A DNA stretch of 64,000 nucleotides, taken from Sphaerosporella brunnea. Lineage: Eukaryota; Ascomycota; Pezizomycetes; Pezizales; Pyronemataceae. The notes under the pieces were generated by a model. It was not told where the DNA came from. It worked only from the letters and a program-made list of their open reading frames with translations, and did not search any database. Below, piece by piece: positions 49,493 through 62,194 of the stretch (its first letter is position 1; every line of letters starts with the position of its first letter). The stretch covers positions 1 to 64,000 of the forward strand of contig VXIS01000013.1 of NCBI GenBank assembly GCA_008704415.1, read 5' to 3'. The position numbers and the translations under genes were made by a program.

Positions 49493-51823
49493 GTCCCTGT
49501 AGCTTACGTACTCAGGTTAGGGTTGCAAGGGGCGAGGTCGGCTGATCGTGTGCGCAGCCAGGGTAGAGTAGGCGCCAAAAACAAGAACCGAGAGTATCAA
49601 CATCACGTGTTGCGCCGACGTCGTGCGTGAGTGATGGGTCATGATGCAGGTGGAATTTCTGGGCACAAGCGTTTGCGGAGTGGGTAAAAGATGCAGATTT
49701 CTGGGTTCTCGATTGCAAGGGAAGACGGAGCGGTGATTTGGGGGTTCTTTGGTGACTGGTGGAGCGGGGGGGATGGTGGTGGTGGGAAAGGGGGGGGGGG
49801 GATGAGATCGGGCAACCCGGGAGAGAGCCCGCTGAGGGGTATTGGTGGATGAGGGCTCCGAAGGGTTTGCCGGTGCGGAGAGGAGGCACGGTGCGCGGCG
49901 TGGGTTGGGGAGTCGGCAGCCAGCTCTTCGTGATGTTGCTGTACTTGGGGGGGTCGGTAGAGTACCGGCTCGTTCTCTCTTACTGTTGGAAGGGCAACAC
50001 TCCGAATCTCTCACCCCCCGCAGAACCAGATTCTGTGTATTTGAAAAGCTTGTTTTTTTTTGTTTTCCCCGAAAAAAAAAAGAAGCTGGATTTTTTTTAT
50101 ACAAAACACTTGCTGCTGCTGCCGCTTGTGTGGGGAAACGAAGTGTTTGTTTTGTTGTGGGGGGTTTGCGACCGACCCGTGCGAGTGGCTCGGTTAGCCT
50201 CTCGCGTTTTGCCAGAGATTGAGATGGTGGATTCCGGATTTGAGGCTATGGTTTTGTTCACGCTGTTTGATACGTGTTTGCTAGTAATTCTGGGATCGGT
50301 TGGGTGGTTGAAGTGTTTTGTGGAGGCGGCCGGAGGGGCCGTGGGATGCCGTTGTGGCCGCCAGAGTCTTTCCGACCGACCGGCAGGGGAGTAACCGAGA
50401 GGTGTGATAACGCCACCAGTTTTGATGGCTGAGAGGAATTTTTTTTGCTCGATGCGAAGATGGGGATTGAGGAAAGAAGGATTATTTTGAGCTTTTTGAT
50501 ATGGCTTGGAGACGTGTGGGTGATTGGTGGGTGGTTGGGTGGCCCGGTGAGAGCGGTTTGCAGCTGGCGATGGGGCGGTGAGAAGCGACAGCGCACGGTG
50601 ATAACTTCTGGAGATTTTTTTCCCCACGCATAACCTGGGGACATCTCTCGGGGACTGGGGGAAATATCTTTATAGGATATTCCGCCTCCTTACGCCTTTC
50701 TTTGGAGGCTGTTTGTGGGGTATTTGTGGGGTGAGGGCATGTGCGCTGTCGTGGAATACGCGACGCTCGCCTTGAGGGGCTTGTTTCAAGCATTTGTGAG
50801 AGATATTTCGCCCAGCTGTGGTCGAAATCTTACTGCTTTTTGTTATGAGCGCGTTTGGAGCGCGCTGAGGAGATCCGCCGAGGCGCTTCGGGCGAGCTAC
50901 GGTGCCTGAGGCGTTGCAGTGTCGTCCTCGACGGTCGCTCGAGGGTGTCACGATAACGGGGCGACCGACTTCAGGGCCGGCCGAGGTGGGCGAATCGATA
51001 TCTCGACGCAACAAAGACCCCGAGTCGGCTATGAAGCTTAGAGGAGATTTCTCCATCGTCTCTCCGATGTTTCTGCAAATTTTGAGAGGTGTAGTGAGCG
51101 GGAAGAGGCATATCTCCACACCGACGCGACATCAACAGTGGGTTTTTCGTCAGCCCATCGTCGGCACACAACATTTCAACAGCTCGTGTGTTTTCCACGG
51201 CAGAAAATCCATTCAAAGCCGTGTTTGTCCGCATGCCGTAACTATGCGTCTGTTTTCTACGGACTCTACGATGCGAATGCCACCGCCGCGCATGGAATCA
51301 TGCCGGTTTGCCATCACCAGCAGCGGGTGTGGACGGGGAAAGAAGGGGAGTTTGGGCGGGCCCTTGTGTTTTTGTTGCAGGGTTAGGTTTGAATTTGCGG
51401 TGGTGATGTGGCCATCATCGCGCGTGAGTTAGTGCCTGTTGTCAGCACCGCAGTTGCAGGGGTCGAATCGAAATAATTGTGATCGCTTGGGGAGGGGGCA
51501 TGGTGGAGGGCGAGGAGGGGGACGAAGGAAGTGTGTTGTGGTGTGGCGGATCCCTGTCGGTCGTCGCTGCGCAGAGTTGAAGTCCAACGCTATGATGGGG
51601 TCCCGACCTGTCGCTGGTAAAAGGACCGCCATCCCCACCTTCCACTCTTCCACCTCCCGCTTCCTCTTTTCCCTCTCGCTCTTCAACCAACCCACCACCC
51701 CTCGAATTTTTGAGCCTTCACTCACAGCTACCAAAAAACTTCACCCTCGTCGCAGCTCTTCGCTTTTCAATCACTTCCCCCACACCTTCCTCTTCACAAC
51801 CCAAAACACAAAGCGCGATTAAA
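49493..51823. other. Intergenic, 2.3 kb, no convincing gene
   Basis: Open frames on both strands (up to about 210 codons) are Arg/Gly/Pro/Trp-rich and lack motifs, consistent with G-rich composition. G runs occur at 49791-49801, A/T runs at 50056-50100. The last roughly 250 bases are C/T-rich and are probably the leader of histone H1. Confidence 0.5.
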
Positions 51824-52778
51824 ATGGCCCCGAAAGCTGCCGCTTCCAACTCCACCCCTAAGGCTTCTGCCGCTAAGAAGTCCTCCCCTCCGGAGCACCC
51901 TCCCTACAAGGAGATGATCAAGGAGGCTATCATTGCTGTAAGTTCATCCTCTTTATCGATTCGATTTGCGAGGAATGCCCGCTGATATATATTCGCCGAC
52001 AGTTGAAGGACCGCAATGGAAGCAGGTACTATTTCCACGCCTAACCTTTTGCGCCGTACCTCTTTTGGTCGCGCGCATCATCCTGCTGCTTTTTCGTGCC
52101 TTTCCATCTAGACGCGACTTGAATTCGTTCTAACATTGCGTGTTCATAGCCGCCATGCTCTGAAGAAATACATCAAGGCCAACTACAAGGGTACTGAGGC
52201 CTCCGGCCAGTTCGACCGTCTCTTCAACACTGCCTTGAAGAAGGGAGAGGCTTCCAAGGAGTTCTCCTTCCCCAAGGGACCATCCGGAACTGTTAAGTTG
52301 GTCAAGAAGGAGCCTGCCGCCAAGGCCCCTGCCGCTAAGGTACGTGTTTACATCCATCTCATGATCTAAGCTTTTGAACACGATCATTAACGCTACCAAA
52401 TAGAAGCCCGCCAAGGAGAAGAAGGAGCCTGCGGCCAAGGAGAAGAAGGCCACTGAGAAAAAGCCCGCGAAGGAAAAGAAGGCTACTGAGAAGAAGCCCA
52501 AGGCTGCCGCCGCCGAAAAGCCCGCCAAGGAGAAGAAGGCTGCCTCTAAGCCCAAGGCCAACGCGAAGAAGACCCGCAAGGAGCCTGCTTCTGCGTCCGC
52601 CCCCGCTGTTGTCGAGAAGGCTACTGTCCTGACCAAGACCAAGTCCGGTCGCGTCACCAAGGCGCCGGCCCCCAAGCCTGTCAAGGCTGCTCCCAAGAAG
52701 AAGGCTGCCTCTAAGAAGAAGGCGACCCCCAAGAAGAAGGAGGCTGCTGCCCCCGCTGCCCCCGCTGCTTCCGAGTAA
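51824..52778 (+). CDS. Linker histone H1
   Basis: Binds nucleosomal DNA at entry and exit and compacts chromatin. Exons 51824-51937, 52003-52025, 52150-52339 and 52404-52778 give 233 residues. The globular winged-helix domain (about residues 24-95) reads PPYKEMIKEAIIALKDRNGS, then SRHALKKYIKANYKG and FDRLFNTALKKGE. The tail (about 105-233) is almost entirely Lys, Ala, Pro and Glu with EKKPAKEKKATEKKPK-type repeats and ends AAPAAPAASE. A 23-nt second exon sits inside the globular domain. Only one H1 gene is present in the window; it lies 8 kb from the H2A gene. Confidence 0.96.
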
Positions 52779-55547
52779 ACGGTGGCATCCATTCAGCATC
52801 TTTTTTTCATTTTTTTGCGCCATTTCGGATTTGTACAGCAGACAACGAGTTCTCGACATAACGGAAGTTGGTCGGTTTTCACAAAACGGATTGGCTTTTC
52901 AAAGTTGGGTTTTTGTTTTCTTCTTTTATGAGGTCATGGGTTTGCGCGTTTTAGGGGTCCTTTTTTCTGCTTTCTGGGTAATTAACAACGATGAGGGCGA
53001 AGGGAGGCATTCTTTGGGTCTTTTGTGACGAATCTTTTTTTTTCCATCACGCGTCGCACGAGAAGAGGATCGCCAATACGACCTTTTGCTCACTGGCTAC
53101 CTGTTTTGGGGATGGAGTTTTCGTGCATTTTCTTCGCACTTGGGGTCTTGTTTTCTCTTTTTTTTCTCTCTCTCTCGGGGTTCCATGTTCGTGTTTTCTA
53201 TCTTGGGTGTTACTCTGTTCGTATTGCCTTTTTGCTGTTTAAGAGGTTCAGCGGTGTTTTATTGCGATTTTTTGTTGTCTTGCTTGCTTGCTTGCCTGCT
53301 TGCAATTGCAGTATCCATCAGAGGGAAAATTATTGGGCTTTTTTGCTTTGTATTTTATCGAATGGAAGGTTCTCTTCTGCCTCAACACGTGTTATAACAA
53401 TGCGCTCTGCTTTCTCCCCTTTGGTGATCGCGCGCAGCAGCAGCAGCAGCAGCAGTTATTTTGGGAAATTGGGTTGGCTTGGTCATCCACTCATGTGAGC
53501 AGTGACTTACGAGCGATGAAGTGAGTCAATGCCGCGGAGAGTGATGGGGCAAGGTTTTACAGTCATTCAGGTGATAGCACTCGCGTGGGATGGGTGAGGA
53601 CAAAGAGTTTGTACTCGGCTCCTCCAAGGCTTGGCAGGGTTTGGCTTTGAACTTTGAAACGCGCAGGTAGCATGAATTGGTGATGACTCTGGCTGGAGGT
53701 TTATTTGGAATTTAAACTTATCGGGGGGGTTTCTGTGGGGAATTATACTTGTTTCTACATATCGCGCGTGTCGCCCTGGGGGCTGGAGTGCTCGCATGAC
53801 CTCGGCGGTAACTTGCACACTAGGTACAATTACAACATGTTACATGGATCAAAATAATCCGCGGTGGAAATTTATCAACGAACTTTCGGGCAGCTGATTG
53901 TGAGCGGGTCGGGTCGGAGGGGGCGGAGTTGCACCCCGAGCGAGGCGTTGCCGTGAGCTAGAGAGAAAGGATCTGACTCTCATCATGGGGGGGGGGTTGT
54001 TTGGTTTTTGGATTTGGATTTGTTTTGCTCGCTTGTTTGTTTGGTGGTGCGTATAGTTGCGCTTTCGCTGAAAGACAGAGGGAGATTATCTATTTTGCGT
54101 TGATGGTAGGAGGTAGCATGGAGGTGTGGATTGTGCGTGTGTTAATTCCCCGGTTGGACGGACGGACCGGGAGCGGAATGGGGGGGGTTTTTTTTTGGTG
54201 TCCGAGATGCAGCAGCAGCAGGAACGTTGGTTAGTTGTTAACATTATTTAGTTAGCATCGAGCCTGGAATGTGGCTTTGCTTTGCTCTGGGCTACACAGG
54301 GAGATGGACTGTCTAAACTGCGCCTTCCAAATGGCCGGGATGTGGGAGTATTCGTTGCATTTCTTTTTTTTTTTTTTTTTGGAGGCGGACGGAAGATTTG
54401 CAGATCCGAAGATTGGGATTGGCCCCCTGGTTTGCAGTGATGATGAGTATTGTTCTGCAGGCTGATGTGCTGCTCTTGCTGGTGCCCACCTTCCGCCCAT
54501 CACAAGCAAGCAACAGAGAGCGAAGGGCGCGACAAGAACGTCCGACGACCACCTCCACCACCACCACCACCACCATCACCACTTGCCCGCACCCCTCCCC
54601 CCATCTCCCACCCACCACCTGCGCTCACTCTCCCCTCCTCCTCCTCCTCCTCCTCCTCCTCCTCCCTGAACCTGGCCGACCAAGTCGCTCTCTATCAATT
54701 TCCGGTCTCTAACTCCTACCATACTATCTGAACGCTGAAACCCACCACCACTCCCCCCCCCACGCCCCCGACCCTTCACGCAAATAGTATCTACACACAC
54801 TCACACATACAACACCCACTCGTTCCAAAACCCGCTTCGTCCGCTTTTCTTTTCGCAGGTCGAAAAAAAAAAAAAAAAAAAGAAGTAGTCGCAAAGCATA
54901 AAAAGCAGTTACGCTTGATTGCTGCATTGCTGCTGCTGCTCTTCGCCTCGCTCTCCCGGCTTTCCGTTGTCGTGCTTGGGGTGGTCTTGTCGTCGTCGTC
55001 GTAATCGCAGCCGAGCGGAAGGAGCTGCAACCAACTCGCTGCACGCTCCCCCCGACCTCCCCCCCGACTCCAGGAGAGAGAAAGAGAACAGAAGAGAGAA
55101 AGAAGACATCGCAACCCACAGCCAGAGTAACTTGCAACGCAACTGCGACGACGACGACGACCACTACCAAATTTAAAAACAAAAACAAAAAAAAAAAAAA
55201 AAACAACAAACCCCCCCCCCCCCATTTTCAGCTCCAACCCGCAGCTGCGTCAGGGAAAAGAGTCATCATTTTGCATTTCGGTGGTCTGGTCTTCTTGCCG
55301 ATCCAATCCTAAAAAAGAGGCTGAGCAAGCAACCAAACCGCAGCAGCAACAGCAGCAGCAAGCACCAGGTCCTTACGCACGCTTTCTACCAAGGAACAAC
55401 AACCTTACAACATCCACCACCACCACCACCCACCCACCCCATCACGCTGCCTTCGCTGGACCACACACCAACCCTCCCCAACGTATACGCCCTTTGAGTA
55501 AAAATTAAAGAAAATTAAGGGCCTCTGATACCAATCCATTCTTACAC
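52779..55547. other. Intergenic and long probable PIP5K leader
   Basis: 2.8 kb without a supported gene. Many simple repeats: TTGC array (53280-53305), CAG array (53436-53453), T run (54363-54380), CTC/CCT array (54635-54665), A runs (54867-54881 and 55189-55203) and C run (55210-55223). The part from about 54480 is C/A-rich and reads like a long 5' untranslated leader of the kinase gene. Confidence 0.5.
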
Positions 55548-58317
55548 ATGGTTCGGTCGTCTGGCGGAACTGCTGTTATGACCTTGCCCGCGAACAACGA
55601 ATCTACTACGCTACCGCCGCAATCGCACTACCAACCAGCGCCGTACAACTTCTCGCGACCCCATCCGCCACCGGGTTCGGCGGGCTCCATGCACAGTGGA
55701 CACACCTTGACCGGCGGGCAACCATACAGCAGCGGACACATTGGGGTGAACGGAGTGCTGCAGGGACCCAACAGCCTCAGCGGAGGAGGACCAGCCCCTG
55801 AGGTTGGCGGCTTGAACGGCAGAGCGTCACCGCCCCAGCCTTCAGCAAAGATGCAGGCCGCGAATGGAAATGGAGTCCTCGATCGCGAAGTACGGATAAA
55901 TGCGAAGCAGATGTCCCCTCCTGCCCCCTCTGGTGCTGACGGATCCTACTTCCCGCAGCACGCGAACGGTTCGGCGATCTCAAAACTTCCTTCCTCAACC
56001 CCTTCCTCTCCGAAGTCCATGGATCAGAACTCATCGCAGGACTGCTCGATCACTTCGCCTTCTCGTCTCTCTCCCCCAATATTACCTCAGGGATCGTCAC
56101 CGTCACCGTCACCAGCCGGCCCGAGCTCCTCGCAACAGCTACAACCATCACCACCACCACCACAAGCTGGTTCCTTGCGCCAACGACAAACTTTGCAGGT
56201 CCCTAAAGCACAACAAGGAAGTAGGACTTCGACGCCTGCGAGCGGATCGGACGCGATTGCTAGTGGTCGTTTCTCTCCTACATCTTCCTCGACGCCTAGA
56301 CGTCACTCCATAACACTGGGTCGGCGACCGACACGGTCGATACATTCAGACAACCATCTGGAGGAAATTCCACCAGATGAGGATGCTGCGAGGTGGACGG
56401 AGGCAATTAAGGCTAAGAGGGCGAATAAGAAGAGGAAGGAAGATGATGTTGATGACGACAAGGTGGTGGTCGGGACGAAAGTTGACCACAACCACGTTAA
56501 CTGGGTCACGGCGTACAATATGCTTACTGGAATTCGGTTCTGCGTGTCGAGAATTAATGCTAAGATGGACAGGGAGTTGACGGACCAAGACTTTGAGGCG
56601 AAGCACAAGTTCTCGTTCGATATGTGAGTTGTTAAGTCAAATAGGGATCGCGACGGCATATATCTGACAAAACAATAATAATAATTAGCACTGGCAATGA
56701 ACTTACCCCTTCCGCCAAGTACGACTTCAAGTTCAAGGATTATTCTCCTTGGGTGTTTCGACATTTGCGAACCAAGTTTGGCTTGGATCCGGCAGATTAC
56801 CTGATGTCGTTGACCAGCAAGTACATCTTGTCCGAGCTCGGATCACCCGGAAAGAGTGGAAGTTTCTTTTACTTTTCGAGGGATTACAAGTACATCATCA
56901 AAACCATTCACCATGGCGAGCACAGGTTCTTACGACATGTTCTGCGGGACTATTACAAGCACATTGAGGATAATCCCAATACGCTTATCTCTCAGTTTTA
57001 CGGCCTGCACCGCGTGAAGACGCCTTTCGGCAGGAAGATTCATTTCGTGGTCATGAACAACTTGTTCCCACCGCACCGCGACATTCACCAGACGTTTGAC
57101 TTGAAGGGATCCACCATTGGCCGCGATTACAAAGAAGACAACCTTGGCGAGAACCCACGGGCAACGTTGAAGGATCTGAACTGGCTGCGAAGGGACATGC
57201 ATCTCAACTTTGGTCCCCAAAAGAAGGAATTGTTCATCGAGCAAGTCAAGCGGGATGTGGCGTTGTTGCAGAAGTTAGAAATCATGGATTACTCGCTGCT
57301 GCTTGGGATTCATGATCTCACTCGGGGGAATCGTGATGACATTCGAAACAGCGCACTGAAGGTCTTTCAGCCGGGGGGTGCAGAGAGTGACGATATTCAC
57401 GGTCATGTACTGCAGCGAACACCGAGCAAGATGGAGAAGGCACGACAGGCGAGGGAACTGCGGAGAGTGATCAACAACGAGGTACCGATATCTCTGGACC
57501 GCAGCGTGGCGAACAGATTACCGGAGGAGTTTTTAGAGTGGGTTGCCGTTCGTGTTCTTGGTTCGGAGATAGCGTGCTAATTTTCGGCAGGCAAAAGAAT
57601 ACCATTTTCTACGGCGACGACGGCGGCTTTAGGGCGACCCACGAAACTGATGAACCTGGCGACGTCATCTACTACCTGGGAATAATCGATTGCTTGACAC
57701 ACGTATGCACCTTGTCTTTTGCTTCATCTTTCATGAAAAACAGGTTCTGACAGCCTCCATAGTACGGCTTCGTAAAACGACTAGAACACTTCTGGCGTGG
57801 TCTCTCCCACCCCAAAGATCAAGTCTCTGCGATCCCACCCCACGGTTACGGCGAACGTTTCTTCAACTTTATCAGCAGCATCGTAAAATCTCCCGAGGAG
57901 GCCGCACGCGACAAGGAGCGCCGCAACAACGAAGCGGCAGCATCCGGATCTGCCCCTGATGGACGCGCATCTGAAGAGCGAGCAACACGGACAGAGGATC
58001 ACGCGCCTGCACGTACCATCGGTGCCGTGCGTAGCCCGAGCGCGGAACGCACGGGCGGAGCGCAGGGTATGATTTTGCCGGTAGTTGAGGAGGCGGGGGA
58101 AGGTAGTTCTAGGAACGGGAGCTCTAGGAACGGCTCCGCGCGGAGTGTAGAGCGGGAGTACGAAGGCGCGCCGATGGTCAAGAATGACAGTGGACTCGGG
58201 GGCAGTTCCGGCGGGGAGCGGGAGCGAGAGCAGCAGCGGTCTGTGGTAGAGAGGAGAAAGAGGGGGGAACAGCATGAGGAGATGGCGATTAGAGTGACGA
58301 CCACTGTTAGTGGGTAG
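55548..58317 (+). CDS. MSS4: Phosphatidylinositol-4-phosphate 5-kinase (Mss4-type)
   Basis: Makes PI(4,5)P2 at the plasma membrane, controlling actin, endocytosis and signalling. Exons 55548-56623, 56689-57537, 57591-57702 and 57763-58317 give 863 residues. A disordered Ser/Pro/Gly-rich N-terminal third precedes the kinase core (about residues 330-720): [17 protein letters not shown], the catalytic-site motif [10 protein letters not shown] (about 494-503), [13 protein letters not shown] (about 555) and [18 protein letters not shown] then KRLEHFWR. The C-terminal tail is acidic and Arg/Ser-rich ([14 protein letters not shown]). Introns are 53-65 nt. The third intron acceptor is chosen at CCATAG because it restores [13 protein letters not shown]. 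Confidence 0.95.
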
Positions 58318-59258
58318 ATACCTTGGCGAGAGCGAGAGGGATGGACACTGGAGAAGGAACGGGTTGTAAGTAGAGCCGAGTTGGGGCTGGGGATTGGACA
58401 CAATCATTACCGGACAGTTTATTTCCTTTTGTCTTTTGTCTTTTTTTTGTCTTTTTTTTTTCTTTTCTGATATTGCGCCGCCGTTACTTACAGGCAGCTT
58501 GTTTACTTCTTTTCTTTTGTTTCCAGCTGGATTGCGTTTCCCACTCACCTTTTTTTTTCTCTTCTTTTATTTCTTTTATTTTCCTTTTCGCGTTACTTAT
58601 ACCCGCGTCGTTTTTTTTCTTTCTTTGACAAACAGTACGTGCCTGCTGCATTTTGGGATCGTTGGATTGGAGGAAATCATCATCATCATCATCATCATCA
58701 TACGCCTTTGTCTATGGCCTTTTTTTTTTTTTTTTTCCCTTTGTTCTTTGTTCTTTGACTTTTCTTTTCTGATCATGAGCGCCTTTTTCGCTTTTTTTTT
58801 TTTCTTTCACTGCTCTTTGTTTTTGCTTTGTTGTTGTTGTGCATTTGCTTGATTGATGTGGATGTGTAAGATAATTTCTTGGTGGTGGTGGTGGTGGTAG
58901 ATGAGGTGGGAATTGGAGATGTTAGACTACCTACGTGTGATATTTAGTGATTTGGTGATTTGGTGATCATGACGGACTTTCATTTCTCCATTGCCATTAG
59001 ACATCAACCGACGAATCCTAAAAAAAATGGGGAAAAAAATGGGGGGAGGAAAAAAAAAAAAAAAAAAAAAAAAAAGTAATAAAAAGAAATAGAAATAGAA
59101 GAGGAAAAAGCAAAATGATACGCCATCCCACCAACACGAAACAGTAACGCAAAGTAGAAAAAACAAAAACAGTTACATCGTAGCAGATATTACCCTCCTC
59201 CCTTCCTTCACAAACAACACAAGGAGGGGGGGTGGGAACAATAGAAGGAGGAAAGAAA
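58318..59258. other. Convergent 3' region, low complexity
   Basis: Very T-rich with many TTTTCTTTT words, (ATC)9 at about 58677-58702, GGT repeats at 58881-58898 and an A27-like run at 59049-59075. No gene seen. Confidence 0.55.
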
Positions 59259-61839
59259 CTAGTAAGGACTATCAACGATGTGGTGTCTACTCCTGAAGCT
59301 CCTGACCGGGGTGGCAATGCTCTCTCTCGTGGGCCTCTTAAAACTCTGGCGACCGACCATGTCGACGTCGTGCGGCAGGGCAACAACCACAGACTTATCG
59401 CTGCCGAAGCGGAAGTTGTCAGCCTTGACCTCCTCGGCGTAGCGCTTAATCTGGTATGGGTCCTTCTTGGCGTCTAGCACGCGCTTGAGGCTCCACGTGA
59501 CCATGTACGGGCCGGTCGAGGTGATGATGGCCGTTTCGTCCGCGTCGATGCCGGTGTTGAATTTCGCCGCCGTGAACGAGAGCGGCGCTTTGGTCTCCGC
59601 CTGCATCTGCGCCACGTGCATGGGGTTGAGCGTGAGACGGCGAGGCTTGGGTTTTGAGTCTTTAGGGAAGGAGCGCTCGAAGCCGAGCTTGTTGGCGTTT
59701 TTGCCCTCGGTTTGCAGCGAGTCGATGAGAAGCAGGTATGTTTTGCAGGTCGCGAGGATCCAGCGCCCATCCTTGCTGACGTCGAGGCCGATGATGGCTT
59801 CGCCAAGGGCAGGGAGATGCGTCTTTGCGTTGATGCCGAGGCGGTCAAAGAGGCGAATGTCGCCCTTGTTGGAGGCGACCGCGATGTACCCGTTCTCGGT
59901 CGTGGCGGCGGCCGAAAATTCGTTTTTGCTGACGTACTGCTTGAGTTGAGCGTCAACGAGCTTGGTGCCTGAGAGACGGGGGTCGATGCGGAAAAGAGCG
60001 TTGTCGCTGATGCCAAGGAAGGTCTTCTCGTCTGTCATCTGGGCGAACTTCTTTTCGGGGGCGAACACCTTGACTGGGATGTCCTCGTGGATCATCCAGT
60101 CGTCGACGACCTTGCCATACTCGAGGTCCATGCGGTACAGACTGTGCGGATTTGCGGCGTCCTGAAGAATCATGCTGCTGTCACCCTCGTGGAGCATGAC
60201 TTTGCTGGGGGCGAAGGCGCGTCCTTTGGTGGTCTTGACGCTGGTGATGTTGGTGGTAAATTCGAGGGACTTGTCGCCGACGTGCTTGAACACGCCGATT
60301 TGGTCACCGCGGACAACGAAGGACCGGTCGTGCTTGAAGGCCACCGCAAGCTGGCTATTTTCGTTGCCGTCGTCATTGCCGCGAACGTGCTTGCTGTCCT
60401 CCTCTTCATCTGAGTCGTACTCCTCGCTGCGGTTTCCTTCCTCGTCTTCTTCCGCTTCGTAGAATTCCTCTTCTTCTGGCGCATCCTCCATTGTGAGATC
60501 GTTGAAAGCGTCCAAGACGTACTCACGTTCCTGTTCCTTGACTTTCAACCACTTCTGCTCGTTCAGCTGCTCCCACAGGGCACGCATGAGACCCTCCTGG
60601 AACCGCTCCTCGGTCTCGGTGTCTTTGAACCGAAGCAACCACGAGAACGCAGACCCGTTTTCGATGTCATAGTGGTTGAAGATGAACGAGAGGTACTCGA
60701 AGTTGAAGACAGGGTTCATGTCCGCGATCACGGGCTGTCCAATCCAGGCTCTATCCTCACTCTCGATCTGCAGCCAGTCTGATTACTAGTTAGTTGCTGT
60801 TTGGGGCGTGCAGGATGGGGGAATGTCTCACATTGCCACTTGCCGACCTCGCTCACGGTGGCGACCACGTCCTGGTCCTGCATCAGGAAGGTGTTGCTGT
60901 CGAGATCGAACATGTGCAGCTCAGCCCTCTCTTTGCAAAGTATTTCGGTGGCTTCAGGCGCTTGCGGCGCCTTGGGCACCACCGGCGACGGAGCAGGCGC
61001 TGGCGAAGGCACTGGAGAGGCCTCCTTCGCCCGCCTGGGGCTCTTCCTAGTGGACGCAGGAGTTGTAGGAGCTGCCATAGTCCTGGAAGCTGTGAAGGGG
61101 GAGCTGACGCTCGAGGCGGGTGACGTAGCCACGGGCGACGCAGGAGGGATTGGCGAGTCGCTAGAAACATCACATCAGCCAAAGCAGTGGCAAAATCAGT
61201 AGGTTGGGGGCACATACGGGAAAACAAACTGCTTCAGATCCTGTTCCGTGGCGTTTTCATGGCTGCGCCTGTACTTGCGTTCATACTGGCACTGGATGGA
61301 AACGATTTCGAAGGTCTGGATAGCGCTTGGCTGCACGGAAGGGTCGCAGATAAACTCGTAGAGATCGCCAGGATCCTGTAGCGCTTCGTCAGTATACTCT
61401 GCGATCGAGGAGGTATGCGTGCAATTCTTACCCCGCTCAGATCCCGCCACGCAAACACCGCGTGCCCTTCCCGAACGGTCGAACGAAGATGCAAGGTCTC
61501 GTCCAGCAAAAACGTCTTCTCATCCTTCGTGTCGTCGGTGTCCTCCGCATCGTCAATCAGCTGCTCCTCACCCTCTTCGTAGGCACGTTGAATGACGAGT
61601 TGGTATTGGAACGGGGCTAAGGTTCGTCGGATTGTGGCTTGCGCATCTTTAAAGCTGTTTGTGAACTTGTTAGTGGGTGTAAATCAGCAACGGAGTAGGG
61701 GATCTGCGTACATGCACTCGCTGTATCCCTTCACGGAATGGGGTCGAACGATGTACAGTTGTCCCTGGTCCAACTGTATTATGTCTTGCTTCGAGGAGTC
61801 CCCAAAGACGAGTTTTCCCAGGTTCCTGAGCATAAACAT
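59259..61839 (-). CDS. VID27: Vid27 family WD40-like protein
   Basis: Cytoplasmic protein linked in yeast to vacuole import and degradation of gluconeogenic enzymes. Exons 61712-61839, 61432-61654, 61218-61375, 60832-61160 and 59259-60778 give 785 residues, close to the yeast length. The N-terminal part (residues 1-170) includes HSVKGYSECIFKDAQATIRR; a Pro/Ala/Ser-rich spacer follows (about 175-245); then a conserved block FEYLSFIFNHYDIENGSAFS and an acidic stretch EEEFYEAEEDEEGN. The C-terminal propeller region has SLYRMDLEYGKVVDDWMIHE, IAVASNKGDIRLFDRLGINA, GLDVSKDGRWILATC and a basic end. Intron sites preserve frame throughout. Confidence 0.94.
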
Positions 61840-62194
61840 TGTGGCGGTTTTCGCTCGGACGGGCAGGAGAGTCGTCTGTTTTGAAGTTGACGGGGGGTTA
61901 CGCGACGTCGGAAATGATGTGGTGGTGGTGGCTTTTGTGATGGGGCAGTGGTGTTGGTGGGACAAGCGCGGGGCACCGCAGTGTGATAACAAAGGTTTAG
62001 CTAAAAACGCCAAACGCCACAACCAACGTCAGGGTTCGGTGGCGGTGGCGTGGGTGGCAGTGCAAATTCTACGGCTGGGTCAGGGCCAGGTCTGTCTCTC
62101 TCGCACTCGTGCATTCTTGGTGCGTCAAAAAAAAAAATCCATTAACTATTATTGGTATGTATCAATCTGGGCTGGCAGCACTCTTTATGTAAAG
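61840..62194. other. VID27 promoter and ALG2 3' region
   Basis: 355 bases; TGGTGGTGG-rich at 61917-61955. No gene. Confidence 0.45.

Noticed and set aside
49517..50394. Overlapping frames of about 195 and 211 codons on opposite strands
   Set aside because: Both run through G/C homopolymers, have Pro/Arg- or Gly/Trp-rich composition, and show no recognisable motif; likely composition artefacts.
50897..51432. 176-codon plus-strand frame upstream of histone H1
   Set aside because: Mixed Arg/Ser/Gly composition, no motif and an unlikely start; probably promoter sequence.
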